A DNA stretch of 64,000 bases from Cotesia glomerata (lineage: Eukaryota > Arthropoda > Insecta > Hymenoptera > Braconidae): contig NC_058165.1 in NCBI RefSeq assembly GCF_020080835.1, positions 6,485,771 through 6,549,770 of the forward strand, read 5' to 3'. How positions within the stretch are numbered: the stretch's first letter is position 1; the number at the start of each line of letters is the position of its first letter. The notes under the pieces were generated by a model that ran no database searches, was not told where the DNA came from, and saw only the letters and a list, made by a program, of their open reading frames with translations. The position numbers and the translations under genes were made by a program. This document shows, piece by piece, positions 1 to 11,836 of this stretch.

Positions 1-351
1 ATAATCAGTCTAATTCTTCATAATATTGAATGTTTGTAGGATTAATTTTGTATTGAGAGGGAAGTATTTTTTAAAAGTTTAGTGGTCGAACTGAAATTGG
101 ACTTTAAGTATACCTTGGCAAGAGAGAAGGATTTTTCGATGTCCCACCAGTAACACTCAGTCAAATGATAATTAAGAGAAACTTAAAAAGTAATGGAGGT
201 TTTTTGACAAAGGGATGTTGTTAATTAGTTATTCTTCTATATTATAAGATAAATTTTACTATAGTATAAATTTCAGTCACATAATTATAGCTTATAATTG
301 ATGGTATTCCAGAGTCAAATGTCCCACTAGCCACTATTGAATGCCCCTAAT

Positions 352-389
<38 letters not shown>

Positions 390-1770
390 TGAGTCAAAAT
401 TTTATGATTATAATCATTATTGGTTATTTTTATTATAAATTCTTAAATAAATGATACCCAAATTAGCAGACATCTAAAAATATTTTAGTTTTTTTTTTTT
501 AAATAAATCAATTATAAAAATATTTTTAAAAAATTGCATTAGTTTTTTTTTTTTTTTTTTTAATTTCCTAACAATTTATTAATTTAAAAAATTGTCAGAT
601 TTCTCTTAACTTTAGTATCACCAATCAAAAAATTAATCATTAATAATTAATTAAACAATCTTTGCATTTTTTTAAATTAGATATTTATTGAATTTTTAAT
701 TATCTTAAAAAAATAGTTTATAATTAATTTTTAGTCATTGTCATGTCTTTCATTATTCTAGCAATACAAAAATAATCTTTTATCAAATTTTACGAGAAGA
801 CACAAATAATTAAGCTTGAAATAAAAATTTTAAATGAAATCTTTTCAAAATTGCTTTCATTCTTAATTATTACATTAAATTTAAAGAAATACTTCACAAT
901 ATGTGTCATCAATTATTAAATATAATTTAATTCTGAAAATTGTTACGTGAATTCATTAATAATTTTCACGTCAGACACATATTTTAAGTAACTGATATAA
1001 AAAATTACAGACAATTCTGAGGTAGACTGAAGAAATATTTAAAACATCGAATAATTAATCTCATAACTTTATAATTAAAAAATCTCAATTAAAATTAAGA
1101 TCAATTAGACATTCAAAGATGTTACAAGTTTCTAAATTATTTTTTTTAAACATTCCTTTTTAATTTTGAGCTCAATCAAAATTTTTCTTTTGCTTAAACA
1201 TTTTCAAATTAAACATAAATTATGAAGAAAAACATAAATTTTCAAATAATAAAATAATCTTATAATTAAAAAATTATATTAAAATTATCGCGCGAATAAA
1301 ACTTTCTTCACTAAAACAGTAACTTATTTTCAGAATAATAAATTTTTAAAATGAAATTATCAAATATATTATATATATTTATCTATTTTGAAATAAATAT
1401 TAATAGTTACGTAATAATTATAACAAATAATAAGTATCTATTAAATAGATAACTTTTGATCCGTATGTAAATACGAGTTAGAAAATATTTAACAACAATA
1501 ACTATCAATAATAAATTATTTCAAATACAATGATTATCACGATTGAGCAATACGGTTGTGAAAAATAAAAATAGTTTTGTCGATTATTTTAAAAAATGGA
1601 TGTAAAAGTATAAAATAATAAATTAATCAAAATCTATCCGGTGTGAAAAAGTTTGTACATTAATTAATTAATTTTGCAAAGTTTACTGAAAAAAAAAAAA
1701 AAAAAAGTCTCCGCTACAAATAATGAATTTTAAAAAAAGTGCATAATAATTTTAGAATAAAAATCTTTGA
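1..1770. other. A+T-rich intergenic DNA
   Basis: No gene is supported here. The stretch is made of A and T runs with an AAT microsatellite near its left end and a long T run at about 542-562. One copy of the degenerate 'TGTC..TTAGTATCA' motif (about 587-615) links it to the repeat seen in the introns of the neighbouring zinc-finger gene. The last few hundred bases are the 3' flank of that gene. I did not find a convincing AATAAA in the expected position. Confidence 0.6.
353..388. repeat. (AAT)n microsatellite
   Basis: An almost perfect trinucleotide run. Similar AAT runs recur at about 31081-31112, 52597-52640 and 56508-56546. Confidence 0.9.
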
Positions 1771-2903
1771 TCATAGTATTTTGAATCTATCAAAATCGAA
1801 ATAGTTTAAAAAAGCCCGGTGTCGCTCCTCCGCATTCCAATAAATTTCCCGAGACTTTTCCTGCATTACCACGACTTTACCCTCTTTGTCTTTGTCAGAC
1901 TGGTTCTGATGCCAAATGGACATTTTTTCATGGCACACGACAATTTTAAATCCTTTGTCTTTTTCTTTGTTCACATTCGGGTTGATATTTTCATCGTTAT
2001 CATTACTCACCCCAATGACTCTCTTGAAACCCCTGTTGCTCTTTATCTTAGGCTTACGCTGGCGAACGCACGAAGAAATAACATTAGTTTGCCATTGTCT
2101 TAAAATTCGTTTCTTCGGTGGCAAAAAATCTAAATTGGTCCCGTCACTTTCTATTATATTTGATTCAGCTTTCTGCTTGACCGACTGGATTTTAAATTCG
2201 CTGAAGTAATTGTCCTTAATTTCATCTTCCCGGATTATTTGTTGAGCTTCTTCCTCAACTACTTGCTCAATTATTTCTTCGTGATCAACTTCGGGGATTG
2301 TTAGGGACTCAGTAAATCCAGAGTCGTCTGAATAATCCACTAATTTATTATCATCATTGATATTATTAATGATATCAGCGTAATTAGTGAAGCGAAGACT
2401 GGGAGCGTCAGAGAAGTGGAAATCATCGGTAAAATCGGAGGAAAAATCGATTTTCACCGGCGTGTTTAATTCTATTTGACGACTCTCTGTTGGTGCCAGT
2501 TGATAATCCTCGGGAGACTGATAACTACTATCACCGCATAATTCGGGATATTTTAACCGATAGTAGAGCGGCAACTCATCCAGATCATAACCTGGCGATC
2601 CAGTTGCATCAAATTGCCGGAGCATTAGCAGGGATTTGCTCTCTAGCTTTTTTTTTATACGCAGCGAAGATCGTTTGTTGCTGGTTGATGATGATGAGTA
2701 GATCTTCTGGACGTGGGTCCGCGTCTTTGAAGCGTAGAAACGGCAGGAGTACTTCTCGTGTCTGAGGCGTTCTGAACGCTTGCGGGAAGATTGAGAGCCC
2801 AGGATTTGGTACTTTTGCTTTGAGACGAATGACTTTTCGCGCAAGCTCGGGTGACAGTCTTCTACATGGTAGTACCAGTCAGCTTTAGTGCGGAATTTTT
2901 TTC
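1771..2903 (-). CDS. Exon 3 of the zinc-finger gene (bulk of the protein)
   Basis: The acceptor is a TTTCCAG just above 2903, and the open frame runs to the stop at 1771. The first residues (KKFRTKADWYYHVEDCH) are the second half of a C2H2 finger. The middle has acidic stretches (for example EEIIEQVVEEEAQQ) and the C-terminal third is Lys/Arg-rich, consistent with a nuclear protein. A long open frame in such A+T-rich DNA, with a base composition clearly richer in G+C than its flanks, supports coding. No methionine begins this exon; the frame enters by splicing. Confidence 0.75.
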
Positions 2904-5567
2904 CTGGAAATTTTTTTATTTTAATATTTTATGGGTTCTGCTATTAATTTTATTAAAAATTAATTATTGGTAAAGATTATAGACTTTGTCTTGAAAATTA
3001 GTTTCACTAAAAATTATTTTTAAAAAATGTGATACTCAAATAAATAGATTTCTGATCACATGTTGGTTTTTTTTTGTGATTATTAAAGAAAATTCATTTG
3101 ATTTTTTTAATCTGAACGAGAAATTTTTTTTATTACTGAAGTTAGCAGAAATTTTATTAAACTAATTTTAAAAAATAATTTTAAAAATTGTAATTATAAT
3201 TTTTAAACATTTCTACACGTGGATTGTTTTATAAACTTTTTTGGACAAAAATTTATTTGATAAATTTCTCTTAACTTCAGTATCATAATTTTTTTTTTTA
3301 TTTTAGCTACAATAATTTACTTGTTAAAAAAAATTATAAAATTAATGATACTAAAATGAAGAAATGTCACAATTTTTAAGACTTTAATATAACACTAAAA
3401 TTAGTAGACTTCTCACAATTTATGAAAATTAAAAAAAAAATTCATTATTGTGTAAAAATTTTTTTTTTAATTTGCACTTAAAATTCTTTTTAATTTCTAC
3501 ATGTGGAATTTCGTGCTAGATTTTTTTTATAATAATTTAATGGCTGTAAAAAAATCTAGAAAATACTTAGATGTTTACCAATCTCAGTTTTTTGTTTTTA
3601 ATAACAAATTAATTATAATAAAAATATAAAAATATGAATTATAATAAAATAATAAAAATATGAAAAAAATTTTTTTTTACAAATTCTATTTGGAAAATTA
3701 AAATCATTTTATAATAAAAATAAAAATTTTATATAGTGATAAAAATTATTTTATAAATCAAACAAAACAACCATCAAGTATCCGCTAAATTATATTGTTA
3801 AAATTAGCCGACGTTCAACAAGTTTTGATTTTTTTCAACAATTTAATTACAAGTAAAAAAATACTTAAAAAATTGCACTTATAATTTTTAAAATTTTTTA
3901 AATGTGAAATTCTTTCTTTTACTTATTTTGTATTAATTTTTTCAATAAAAAAAATTTTCAGATGTTGGCTAATTTAATTTTCATACTAATTTTATAAAAA
4001 ATTATCAGCTGTCAATGTCAGTATGATATTATTGCTATCAAAATTTTTACCCAACACTAGTTAAAAAATTTATAACAAAAAAAGAGTAAAAAATATTGAC
4101 AAAATAAAAAATAAATTACCACAACAGCGCTTGTTAATTTTTTTACAGTGGATTCTGATTCGGTGTCGCTCGACATTGAAATTTCTGTCGCTTTCATATA
4201 AACATTCATCACACTGATACACTTGTTTTCGGGGATTAGGCTTTCTTCCTCGTTTGTTTCTGTAAAACAATCAAAACCATTAGTACACAAGAATTAATAC
4301 TGTAAATTAAATATTAAACATAACCAAAAAATTATTAAAATAAAAAATTTATTTTTAAAAATTACTCGTAGATTTTTAAAATAAACTTATTTAAAAAATT
4401 AAGAAAAAATATGAGTTTATTGCTGGAAACTTTTAACGATAAACTTTTCTTACTCTACTAAAATGATGCTAAGATTGAGACATTTAATAATTTCTTAGAA
4501 TTTTATCACAAATTCTAGCAAAAAAAAAAAATATTCAAAGAATTCAACATGTAGAAATTGTTGAAAAACAGTATGTTAAATTTTTCAGTTTATTTTTTAA
4601 ATAAATTAAAATGTCTACTGATTTCAGTGTCATTAAATTACGATTAAGAAATTGAGAAATTTGATAATTTTTTAGAAATTTATAACAAAAAAATTATGAA
4701 AAAAAATTTCACATGTAGAATTTGTAAAAAAACAAGTGAAATTTTCTAAGAATAATTTTTTATAATTCATTTTTTAAACAAAATATGACACTAAAATTAA
4801 TAGACATTTACAATTTTTTCATTTATTTATGAACAGGCGAGACCATCTTTTTCTCGCTTTGCTCTCACAGAGTTCAACGGAACTATGTCGCACTCCCAAC
4901 AGCAGAACAATTGCAGTTTCGATTGGTTTCACGAAACGAATGAAATTTTTGAAAAAAAAACGCTTTGTGGTGAAATAGTTTATTAAATTATCTATTATCT
5001 CTAAAAACGTTTTTTCAAAATTTCCATTCGTTTCGCTAAGCCGATAGAAACTGCAATCACTGGTCTCGACTGTTAAAGTTCGCAGTCACTTGACAATTAT
5101 TTAATTTTATTTAAAAAATAAATTATTCTTATAAAATTACATTTTTAATTTTTTAAAATTTCTACATGTCAATTTTTTTTTACCATACGTTTTTCATTTG
5201 TTAGCCGACATTTTTAATTTTTTTTTAATTATTAAATTGGAACAAAGAAATATTTATTAAAAAATGCACTTTGTCTTACAATTTTTTTACAAATGAAATT
5301 TTTTTTTTTTTTGATAAAAATTTTCAATAAAAAAATGTATAAAAATTTTTAAATGTCTGCTAACTTAATTTCCATAAAAAAATATTTTTTTGTTTCTCAT
5401 TTTTTTCTATAAATTTTTTAAAAAAAAAAAAATCTAAAAATCATCATCTGTCTACTGATTTAATTGTCATAATAAATAATAATTAAAATAATTTGTACTT
5501 ACATAACAGGAGCAATAATATCACCAGAATCAGCTGGATATTTGACAACAGAATTAGTATCCTCCAT
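1771..5567 (-). CDS. C2H2 zinc-finger protein gene (three coding exons)
   Basis: Spliced gene assembled from the sequence: ATG at 5567, exons 5567-5503, 4259-4120 and 2903-1771, total 445 residues plus stop. Both introns have GT..AG ends and the phases match (2, then 1). An in-frame TAA lies just upstream of the ATG. The product has a basic RGRKP patch resembling an AT-hook (residues 26-29), then one complete C2H2 finger, C38-X2-C41-X12-H54-X4-H59. A second finger lies across the exon 2/3 junction: C68, F72, H81, H86 fit the pattern, but the first Cys position (65) is Lys. The remaining 350 or so residues are acidic-then-basic, low in predicted structure, with no domain I recognise. A nuclear DNA-binding role is inferred from the finger and basic patch. 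It resembles the one- or two-finger variable exons of BTB zinc-finger loci such as lola, but no BTB domain is present here. Specific orthology is not claimed. Confidence 0.72.
2904..4119 (-). other. Intron 2 of the zinc-finger gene
   Basis: Begins GTAATT at 4119 and ends at the CCAG before 2903. It is filled with the degenerate 'AGTGTCAT / TGTCnnCTnA' repeat and A/T runs. No further exon is visible. Confidence 0.65.
4120..4259 (-). CDS. Exon 2 of the zinc-finger gene
   Basis: A 140-nt exon between the acceptor GTTTTACAG and the donor G/GTAATT. It encodes the basic RGRKP patch and the complete finger YQCDECLYESDRNF...H. It enters in phase 2 and leaves in phase 1, matching both neighbours exactly. 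Confidence 0.75.
4260..5502 (-). other. Intron 1 of the zinc-finger gene
   Basis: Starts GTAAGT at 5502 and ends at the acceptor above 4259. It holds the foldback MITE D1 and several copies of the degenerate TGTC/AGTGTCAT repeat. Confidence 0.6.
4832..5074. mobile_element. Foldback MITE, family D, copy 1
   Basis: A 243-bp element with ends AACAGGCGAGACCA and its inverse TGGTCTCGACTGTT. Inner sequences also pair (GCAGTTTCGATTGG with a diverged inverse near 5045), so the whole unit can fold. A second copy in opposite orientation lies at 48598-48842. It sits in intron 1 of the zinc-finger gene. Confidence 0.8.
5503..5567 (-). CDS. Exon 1 (coding part) of the zinc-finger gene
   Basis: Encodes the start MEDTNSVVKYPADSGDIIAPV and ends in AT, followed by a consensus GTAAGT donor. 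The split codon ATA is completed by exon 2. The ATG has a purine-light but acceptable context, CCAATGG, and an in-frame stop shortly upstream. Confidence 0.65.
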
Positions 5568-5637
5568 TGGAATTTATTGTTGAAACAATTAACTCTTATA
5601 AAACAAAATGTCACCCGTTCAACACAACAGCCCGGAG

Positions 5638-5690
5638 TTGACTGAAATTCACTTTATTTTGTGAAGCGAGCAAAGGATTTAAATATACTA
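5638..5690 (-). promoter_or_regulatory. Possible core promoter of the zinc-finger gene
   Basis: On the minus strand an arthropod initiator-like TTCAGTC (A at 5643) lies about 75 bp before the ATG, with an A/T-rich TATATTTAAATC about 40 bp further up. The TATA spacing is somewhat long, so the call rests mainly on the initiator and the change to G+C-richer sequence upstream. Confidence 0.3.
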
Positions 5691-5739
5691 TTACTAGTAT
5701 TATTATTATTATCAATACACATAATAATATATATTGTAT

Positions 5740-6120
5740 GTATTACACATAATGTTTGGATGGACGATGCGACACTCGTAAGACGGCACGAACTGATCAG
5801 ATCTGTACGCCGTGGTGTAAACACTTGACTCTAATGGTATTAGTGTCGGATTGCACTGAATTTTAGTCTTAAGTAGAAATGAAAACTCTGGGCCAATCAC
5901 GTTCTCGGAATGAAAAAATATTGTTGTCAAAGTGACGCCGTCACCTTGACGCTTGACGCGCGAAGACGAAAAGACGATGTATGTAAAGATAAGGATGTTC
6001 GATGCTCTAGAGCTTACAGTGTAAGTGTGTTTGGTGGTTGGGTAGCAAAAAAAAATAAGATGTAAGCACCGGAGTTGAGTATTGTGTCTCTTATTTACAC
6101 AAACAAAGTGAGTAACGGAT
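5740..6120. promoter_or_regulatory. G+C-richer, CpG-containing upstream region
   Basis: A higher-complexity stretch next to the zinc-finger gene start, with palindrome GTGACGCCGTCAC near 5932 and many CpG. On the plus strand a strong splice-donor match AAAGTGAGT ends at about 6110, so a divergent non-coding first exon is possible. No reading frame is convincing. Confidence 0.35.
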
Positions 6121-6514
6121 TTTTATATTATTATTATTATTATTATGTAAAATGAAAATTCTATACTCTTATTGTTGATTTGTTATTATTATTTATTTGT
6201 TTCTTTGCTATAACGACGGATTTTAAATATCAATCTGTTTTTATTTAATTTAAGTAAAAATATTTATAAAAATTTATGACACTGAAGTTGACAGACATTA
6301 GAAATTTTTTTAGAATTTTATAGCAATTAAATTATTATAAAAAAAAAATTTATTAAAAAATTCCACATGTGAAAATTAATATAAATTATAAGTGAAAATT
6401 TTTAAAAGTATTTTTTTATTCTAATTGATTTTTTTGAAAAATTTTCAACATTGACAGCTGACGGCTAACTTCAGTATCATAAAAATTAATTTAGCAGACA
6501 TTTGATAACTTTAA

Positions 6515-6995
6515 CCCTTCAGCACTCTCGCAAAACGATTTACTATCATTACTCGCGCGATGAGAAAAACTCTCACGCTTTTTGTAGAATCGCACGCATG
6601 CTTATAGCCCCTTTAATTTAAAAAATCTCAAACAAGATAAATTTTTTAAAACAAAAAAAAATTGAGTTATTTAAAAATAATATTTAATAATAATACATCC
6701 AAACACGAATGCACTCTTACGGGAACTTCCGAACTGTACCGATCAGACCCGATTTTTTAAATTCTGACCCCCCTACTTTACTATTGCGATGAGAAAATAT
6801 CTCACAGAGTTAATAAAATTTATTTTATTTTTTTATAGTATAGAACAATTAAAATAATAATATTGCAATCTAAAATAATATTAATTTTTTGAAAGATAAA
6901 AAAAAAATCACATAGTCATTCCATTTGAAATTTGAAAGAAAATTTGAGTTATTGATGAGCGTGAGAGAAAATCTCATAGCGAGAGTGCTGAAGAG
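6515..6995. mobile_element. piggyBac-type MITE (W)
   Basis: Flanked on both sides by TTAA (6511-6514 and 6996-6999). Termini are CCCTTCAGCACTCTCGC and its near-perfect inverse. TTAA duplication plus a CCC start is the hallmark of piggyBac elements. The 481-bp interior repeats GATGAGAAAA / CTCTCACG motifs and has no open frame, so it is non-autonomous. Confidence 0.8.
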
Positions 6996-7024
6996 TTAAT
7001 GACATTTTTGTGAAAATTAAGTTA

Positions 7025-8063
7025 GGGTAAGTGTGGGTATTATAATAATAACTTTTTTTTTTTTTAAACAAAAGTTTGACTTATTATTAACCCAAAATAA
7101 AATCAACAATGAGAGAAACAAATATTTTCGTTAAATAATAAGCATTCAAAAAGAAGTCTAAATGCATGTATTACTGCAGGTCTTAAAGTAGCTTGCTCCT
7201 ATTACTGCGTGTCCATTACTGCAACTGATCCAGTTACTGCGTACCTATTACTGCAGAACGGCTATATTTTAGGATTTACTTAAAAATGAACAAAAACTTA
7301 TCAAAAAGAAAATTTATTAGTTTAATGTAATAACAAGAATTCTTCATAATCTAAATAATAAGTAACACAGCCTTAACGTATTATTAATTGACCAGAATTC
7401 GTAAATTTTAATTGATGTAATCTTACAATCTACTGATTATTGCTTTCCTGGACTTGCCTCGACTTCTTATTTTTTTGTTTATTAACTTTTGATTTTTTAT
7501 TAATTTTATCCATAGTTTATTTTTCACTTCGAGACAACTTGATTCACGCACTTATTTAGAAGTTAGAATAGCCGTGTTTATGTCCGCAGTAATAGGTACA
7601 GACATATACAAATAGAGCCGCTTCTATTACTGCATTCGACTGAGAAAATTGCAGTATCACACGCACATGCGGTTTTTCGGTACCAATTACTGCATGCTTA
7701 GTTAAATAAATTTTACTGATCAAAATGTAATTTTTATTAATTATTTGATTCTAAAAAGGGTTATCTAACTTCTAAATGTAAAAAATATATTAATTAGGTC
7801 ATTTATATAAAGAAAAAGACTTTTTATGACCACCTCTTTTTACATTGAAACTCTTAAAAAAGATAAAATTATTCACTTCTGTAACTACTTAATTTTTATT
7901 AATTAATAACAAATTGAATAATTGTCTTACTTATAAAACCACTATGCAGTTATTTTCCGAAAGGTTTAAATTAACAGAAATAATTTTTTTTTAATCAAAA
8001 AAGTCATAACCCATTTATTGATAATTAAAAGAAGAAAATCTGCAGTAATACCCACACTTACCC
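7025..8063. mobile_element. TIR element P with TTACTGC repeats
   Basis: Bounded by GGGTAAGTGTGGGTATTA and its perfect inverse, with TA duplicated on both sides (7023-7024, 8064-8065). Removing it restores the AAGTTAGCCGAC motif common in this neighbourhood. About ten TTACTGC / GCAGTAA motifs are spread through the 1039-bp interior. No coding frame is present. Confidence 0.8.
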
Positions 8064-8065
8064 TA

Positions 8066-9529
8066 GCCGACATTTAAAAATTTTTAGAATTTTTTTTTTA
8101 TTGAAAAAATAATTACAAAAAATAAATAAAAAATTTTATTTGTAAAAAACTTTAGAAACTCTAAGTGCAATTTTTTAAAAATATTTTTTTGTTCTAATTT
8201 AATTATTAAAAAAAAATTAAAAACGTCGGCTAACTTTAGTACTTATTATGAAATTTTCGTCAAATATATTGTGGCAAAAATAAAATAAGAAAAAAAATTG
8301 ACATGTAGAAAGTTAAAAAAATAAAAAATGCAATTTTTTACAAATAATTTTTTGGAAAAAATTTGTTTGTTAAATAAAATTAAAAAATTGTCAAGTGACT
8401 GATAACTTTAATGTCATAAAATATTTTTATAAACTTAAGATAATTTTTTCATTTTTATTAATGGCAATTTTTATATTTTTATATACTGTTAAAAAAATTT
8501 TATGAAATTGAGACATTTAATAATTTTTAGAATTTTTTTGACAAATAAATTATAGGAAGCAAGAAAAATTTATTTAAAAAATTAAAAATTTAGAAGCTCA
8601 AAAAAATTACAAATAAAATTTTTTAAATAACTTTCTCGACCAAGGTTATTTTTCAAGAAAAATAAAAAAATTTTCAAGTGGCTAACTATTTTAGTCTCAT
8701 AAAATTTTTAATTTTTTTTTAAACAATTATTTAAGATAATAAATTTGACGTACAGCTTCTTGTCTGAATTTTTTTAAATTAGAAAAAAAATTTTTTTAAT
8801 AATTTTTTTGAGGGTTAAAAAGTTGTTTCTAATTTTTAAAAAAATTTTAACACAATTTAGTGGAATTAAATAAATTTATCAAATAAATTTTATAGTTTTC
8901 TCTAGTAAAATTATATTATTTAGCTCTTAGATTTTATAATAAAAAATAATAATAATAATAATTAAAAAATTAGTTATAAAAAATCATTTCTAAATAATTG
9001 CCATGTCGTTTTGAAAAGTTTTTGCTACAATTTTTCTGTTAGAAAAATTAGTAAAAAATGAAATTGATGATTGAATTAAATATCATGGGAATAAAAAAAA
9101 TTCACATATTGCATATTAAAAAGAAATCTGCGGAATTATTATTATTTTGTTTAATTAAAATATATTGCAATATTGGTTAGTTGACATTTTTTTATGAATA
9201 TGACTGTTGCAGACTGATAATTTTTTAAAAGCTTATAAATAATAAAATTTCTAAAAATACGGAAAAATGCACTTGGAGCTTTCAATAAATTCGCTCTGTG
9301 CATTTAAAACAATTTTTTTTCCGACCATTAAATTTAAGTTTATTAAAAAGTATAAAAATTGACTGTCGGTTAAATCTATAGTTATATTTTCGGAATTATT
9401 CCCTTAAAAAAATCAAAAAGTATGTAAAAAATTTTGAAAATTAGTTGAATTCCTAAAATAATTATTTTTATAATTGTTAAGAAAAATTTAAAAATATTGA
9501 CAGAAGTAATTCGAGAAAAGAAGTAAAAC
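8066..9529. other. A+T-rich DNA with degenerate repeat copies
   Basis: No gene seen. Contains further copies of the TGTC..AGTGTCAT motif (for example about 8220, 8385, 8690) and A/T runs. Confidence 0.55.
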
Positions 9530-9780
9530 CGGTGACAAACAAATTAGTAAATATTCGGTAGTTAATACGTAGCAATTAGAGCCTTGAATAAAGCGTGGGT
9601 AGTAAAGAGGATAGTGGTCGCCTATGCATTTAAAGTGACCCACGAACCCATAAACCCGTGATGGTCGAAGGTTAAAGCAAAGACCGCAACTCTGAATACG
9701 AAACTCCTCGATAAGGCGTCGAATCTTGCATAATAATCACCGTTAATGCTCGACGTGCGTAATTAGATTCTCCACTTTTG
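9530..9780. promoter_or_regulatory. Higher-complexity island, candidate conserved non-coding element
   Basis: This stretch has mixed composition, no tandem structure and no TIRs, in sharp contrast to the A/T-rich flanks. All six frames are interrupted. A cis-regulatory element is the simplest guess; conservation cannot be judged here. Confidence 0.3.
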
Positions 9781-10094
9781 CAATTTTTATTCGAACTAAC
9801 AAGTTCAATATTCCTTGTCTAGAGTTTTTAGAATTTTTTAATAAATTATTGAAATTTATTGATCTAAAATTTGTATTCTTACTTTTCAATTGATTTAAAA
9901 TTTTTTTTACAAACTGACTGATAAAAAAATTTATTAACAGTTAATAAATTCATTTATTTGAAAACAATTTTTTTATTCATTAAAGTAGTTGTCATGTTAC
10001 AATATTGTCAAAAAATTAGAGTTTATACGCGCCGTAAAAGTATATGCGCTTGTTGCTAAGCAATTCATAATTCTTACGCAAGACTGTACCCGCG

Positions 10095-10782
10095 CACAGA
10101 AAGAAAAATTTCTTGACTGGAGAACAAAATTCTTGGCTCAAGAAAATTTTCGAGTGCCTAAAGGAAGACCAAAGTTGTGTTGGCCGAAATAAAAATTTTT
10201 CTTGAAATTTTATTCTTGGTGGAAGTAATTTTTTCTTCATTCAAATTATCATAAATACTTGATACAATAAATTTTTATATTTGATCAAGATTTTTAGATA
10301 CTTTAGGGAAACAACGCTACCTACTTCAGCTGAGAAAAAAATTTTCTCACCTTGAGAAAATTTTTCTCTTGAATTTTTGATACCCATTTGATATTATTTT
10401 AGCGTGCAATTATACATGTTGAATGAAAAAAAATGATTCAATATTGTTTGATCTTTCCATATTTGACATGTTAATCAAAAAAATATTTATAAAAATTTAC
10501 TTCTATCGAGATATTTAATTTTTCGGAGCAAGAGAGAATTTTTTCTCAAGACAAGAAAATTTACTTCTATCAAGAACTAAATTTTTTGGAGCAAGAGGCT
10601 GAATTTTCTCAAAACAAGGAGATTTTCTTGACTTAAATAAATTTTCTTGGATCAAGATACGTATTTCTTAAAGCAAGAGAATTAATTTTGTTGGAATAAG
10701 TGAAATTTCTTGTGTCAAAAAAAAATTTTTTGTTCACTCAAGAAAAATATTTTCTTGGCTCAAGTAAAATTTTTTTTCTGTG
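10095..10782. mobile_element. MITE family C, copy 1
   Basis: Ends CACAGAAAGAAAAATTTCTT and an inverse TTTTTTTTCTGTG. The interior is built of repeated TTCTTG / CAAGAA motifs. It is 688 bp and matches the 692-bp copy at 46231-46922 (opposite orientation) and the interrupted copy at 18286-20000. Flanks here are CG on both sides rather than TA. Confidence 0.8.
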
Positions 10783-10968
10783 CGGAAACGCAATCCATAC
10801 AAGAGTTGCTGTCCGACTCCGTGGATGTATACTTTTTCATAAATTGTTGAACTTTAATCCGTTATTTATAAATAATTAGACGGTCGAAAATTTTTTTTTT
10901 TATTCTTTTTTAAACTCACAACAAAATACATTAAAAGACTGTCGGTTTTTTGGAAGTTTCTGACAGTT

Positions 10969-11006
<38 letters not shown>

Positions 11007-11836
11007 CTAAGAATCTGGTACAGAACTGCAGAGAGAGTATGCAATCAATGTTAAATATTCAATTTTTAATTGAATTCATCTCGGCTTATAGATGGTCAAT
11101 CGACTTCAAATTTTTAGGGTAATTGTATCATCATGTCCTTATTAATAAGTATACTAAAATTTAGAATTTTCTAATGGTATTCCTTATAACCACGACAACT
11201 ACCTTAAGTACAACTAATTATTTTACCTAAATAAACTATTAATGAACACTTTTTTGGAAGATAAGTACATTTATTAATTATTATAAAATATTTATTAACA
11301 TCAGTTAATTAATTTTGTTAAAGTGAATGTATTTTGTTTAGAGTAAGGTATGAAGATCATTTATAAAAAAAATGCCACAACTTTTTATTATAAAGATATG
11401 ATACACTAATTATTTTCACCGCTAAAAAATTCTGTAACTTATTACAAACATTATTTTATTATTAATTTTAATCTTTATATTCTTATATTCAAAAATAATT
11501 AATGATTCTAATCTAAAAGAATTATCTATTGAAGTTTTTTGGTTATAAAAAGTCTCAAGGTTTAATTATTATATCCCTTTCTAATTAAAGTGTCTAAAAA
11601 AATGTTCATTAACAATTAACAAGTATTTATTAACTACAAGCAAATATTAATTAAAAGTGTTTAAGAAAAGTGTAATGAATAACACTTAACAAAAGTGTTT
11701 AAGAAACGATTTGTTAACTCTTAATAAATATTTATTAATTATTAACAAATTGTTATTAACTTTTATTTATATATATTTGACTATTCATTCATATATCAAG
11801 GCAAAAGCTGAATGGTAAAAATACTTAATCATTTTT
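10783..11836. other. A+T-rich intergenic DNA with poly-T run
   Basis: A 32-nt T run at 10971-11002, then repeated TTAATAAATATTTATTAA-like words at 11200-11760 that recur at about 13690-13920 and 28590-28650. No gene seen. Confidence 0.55.
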
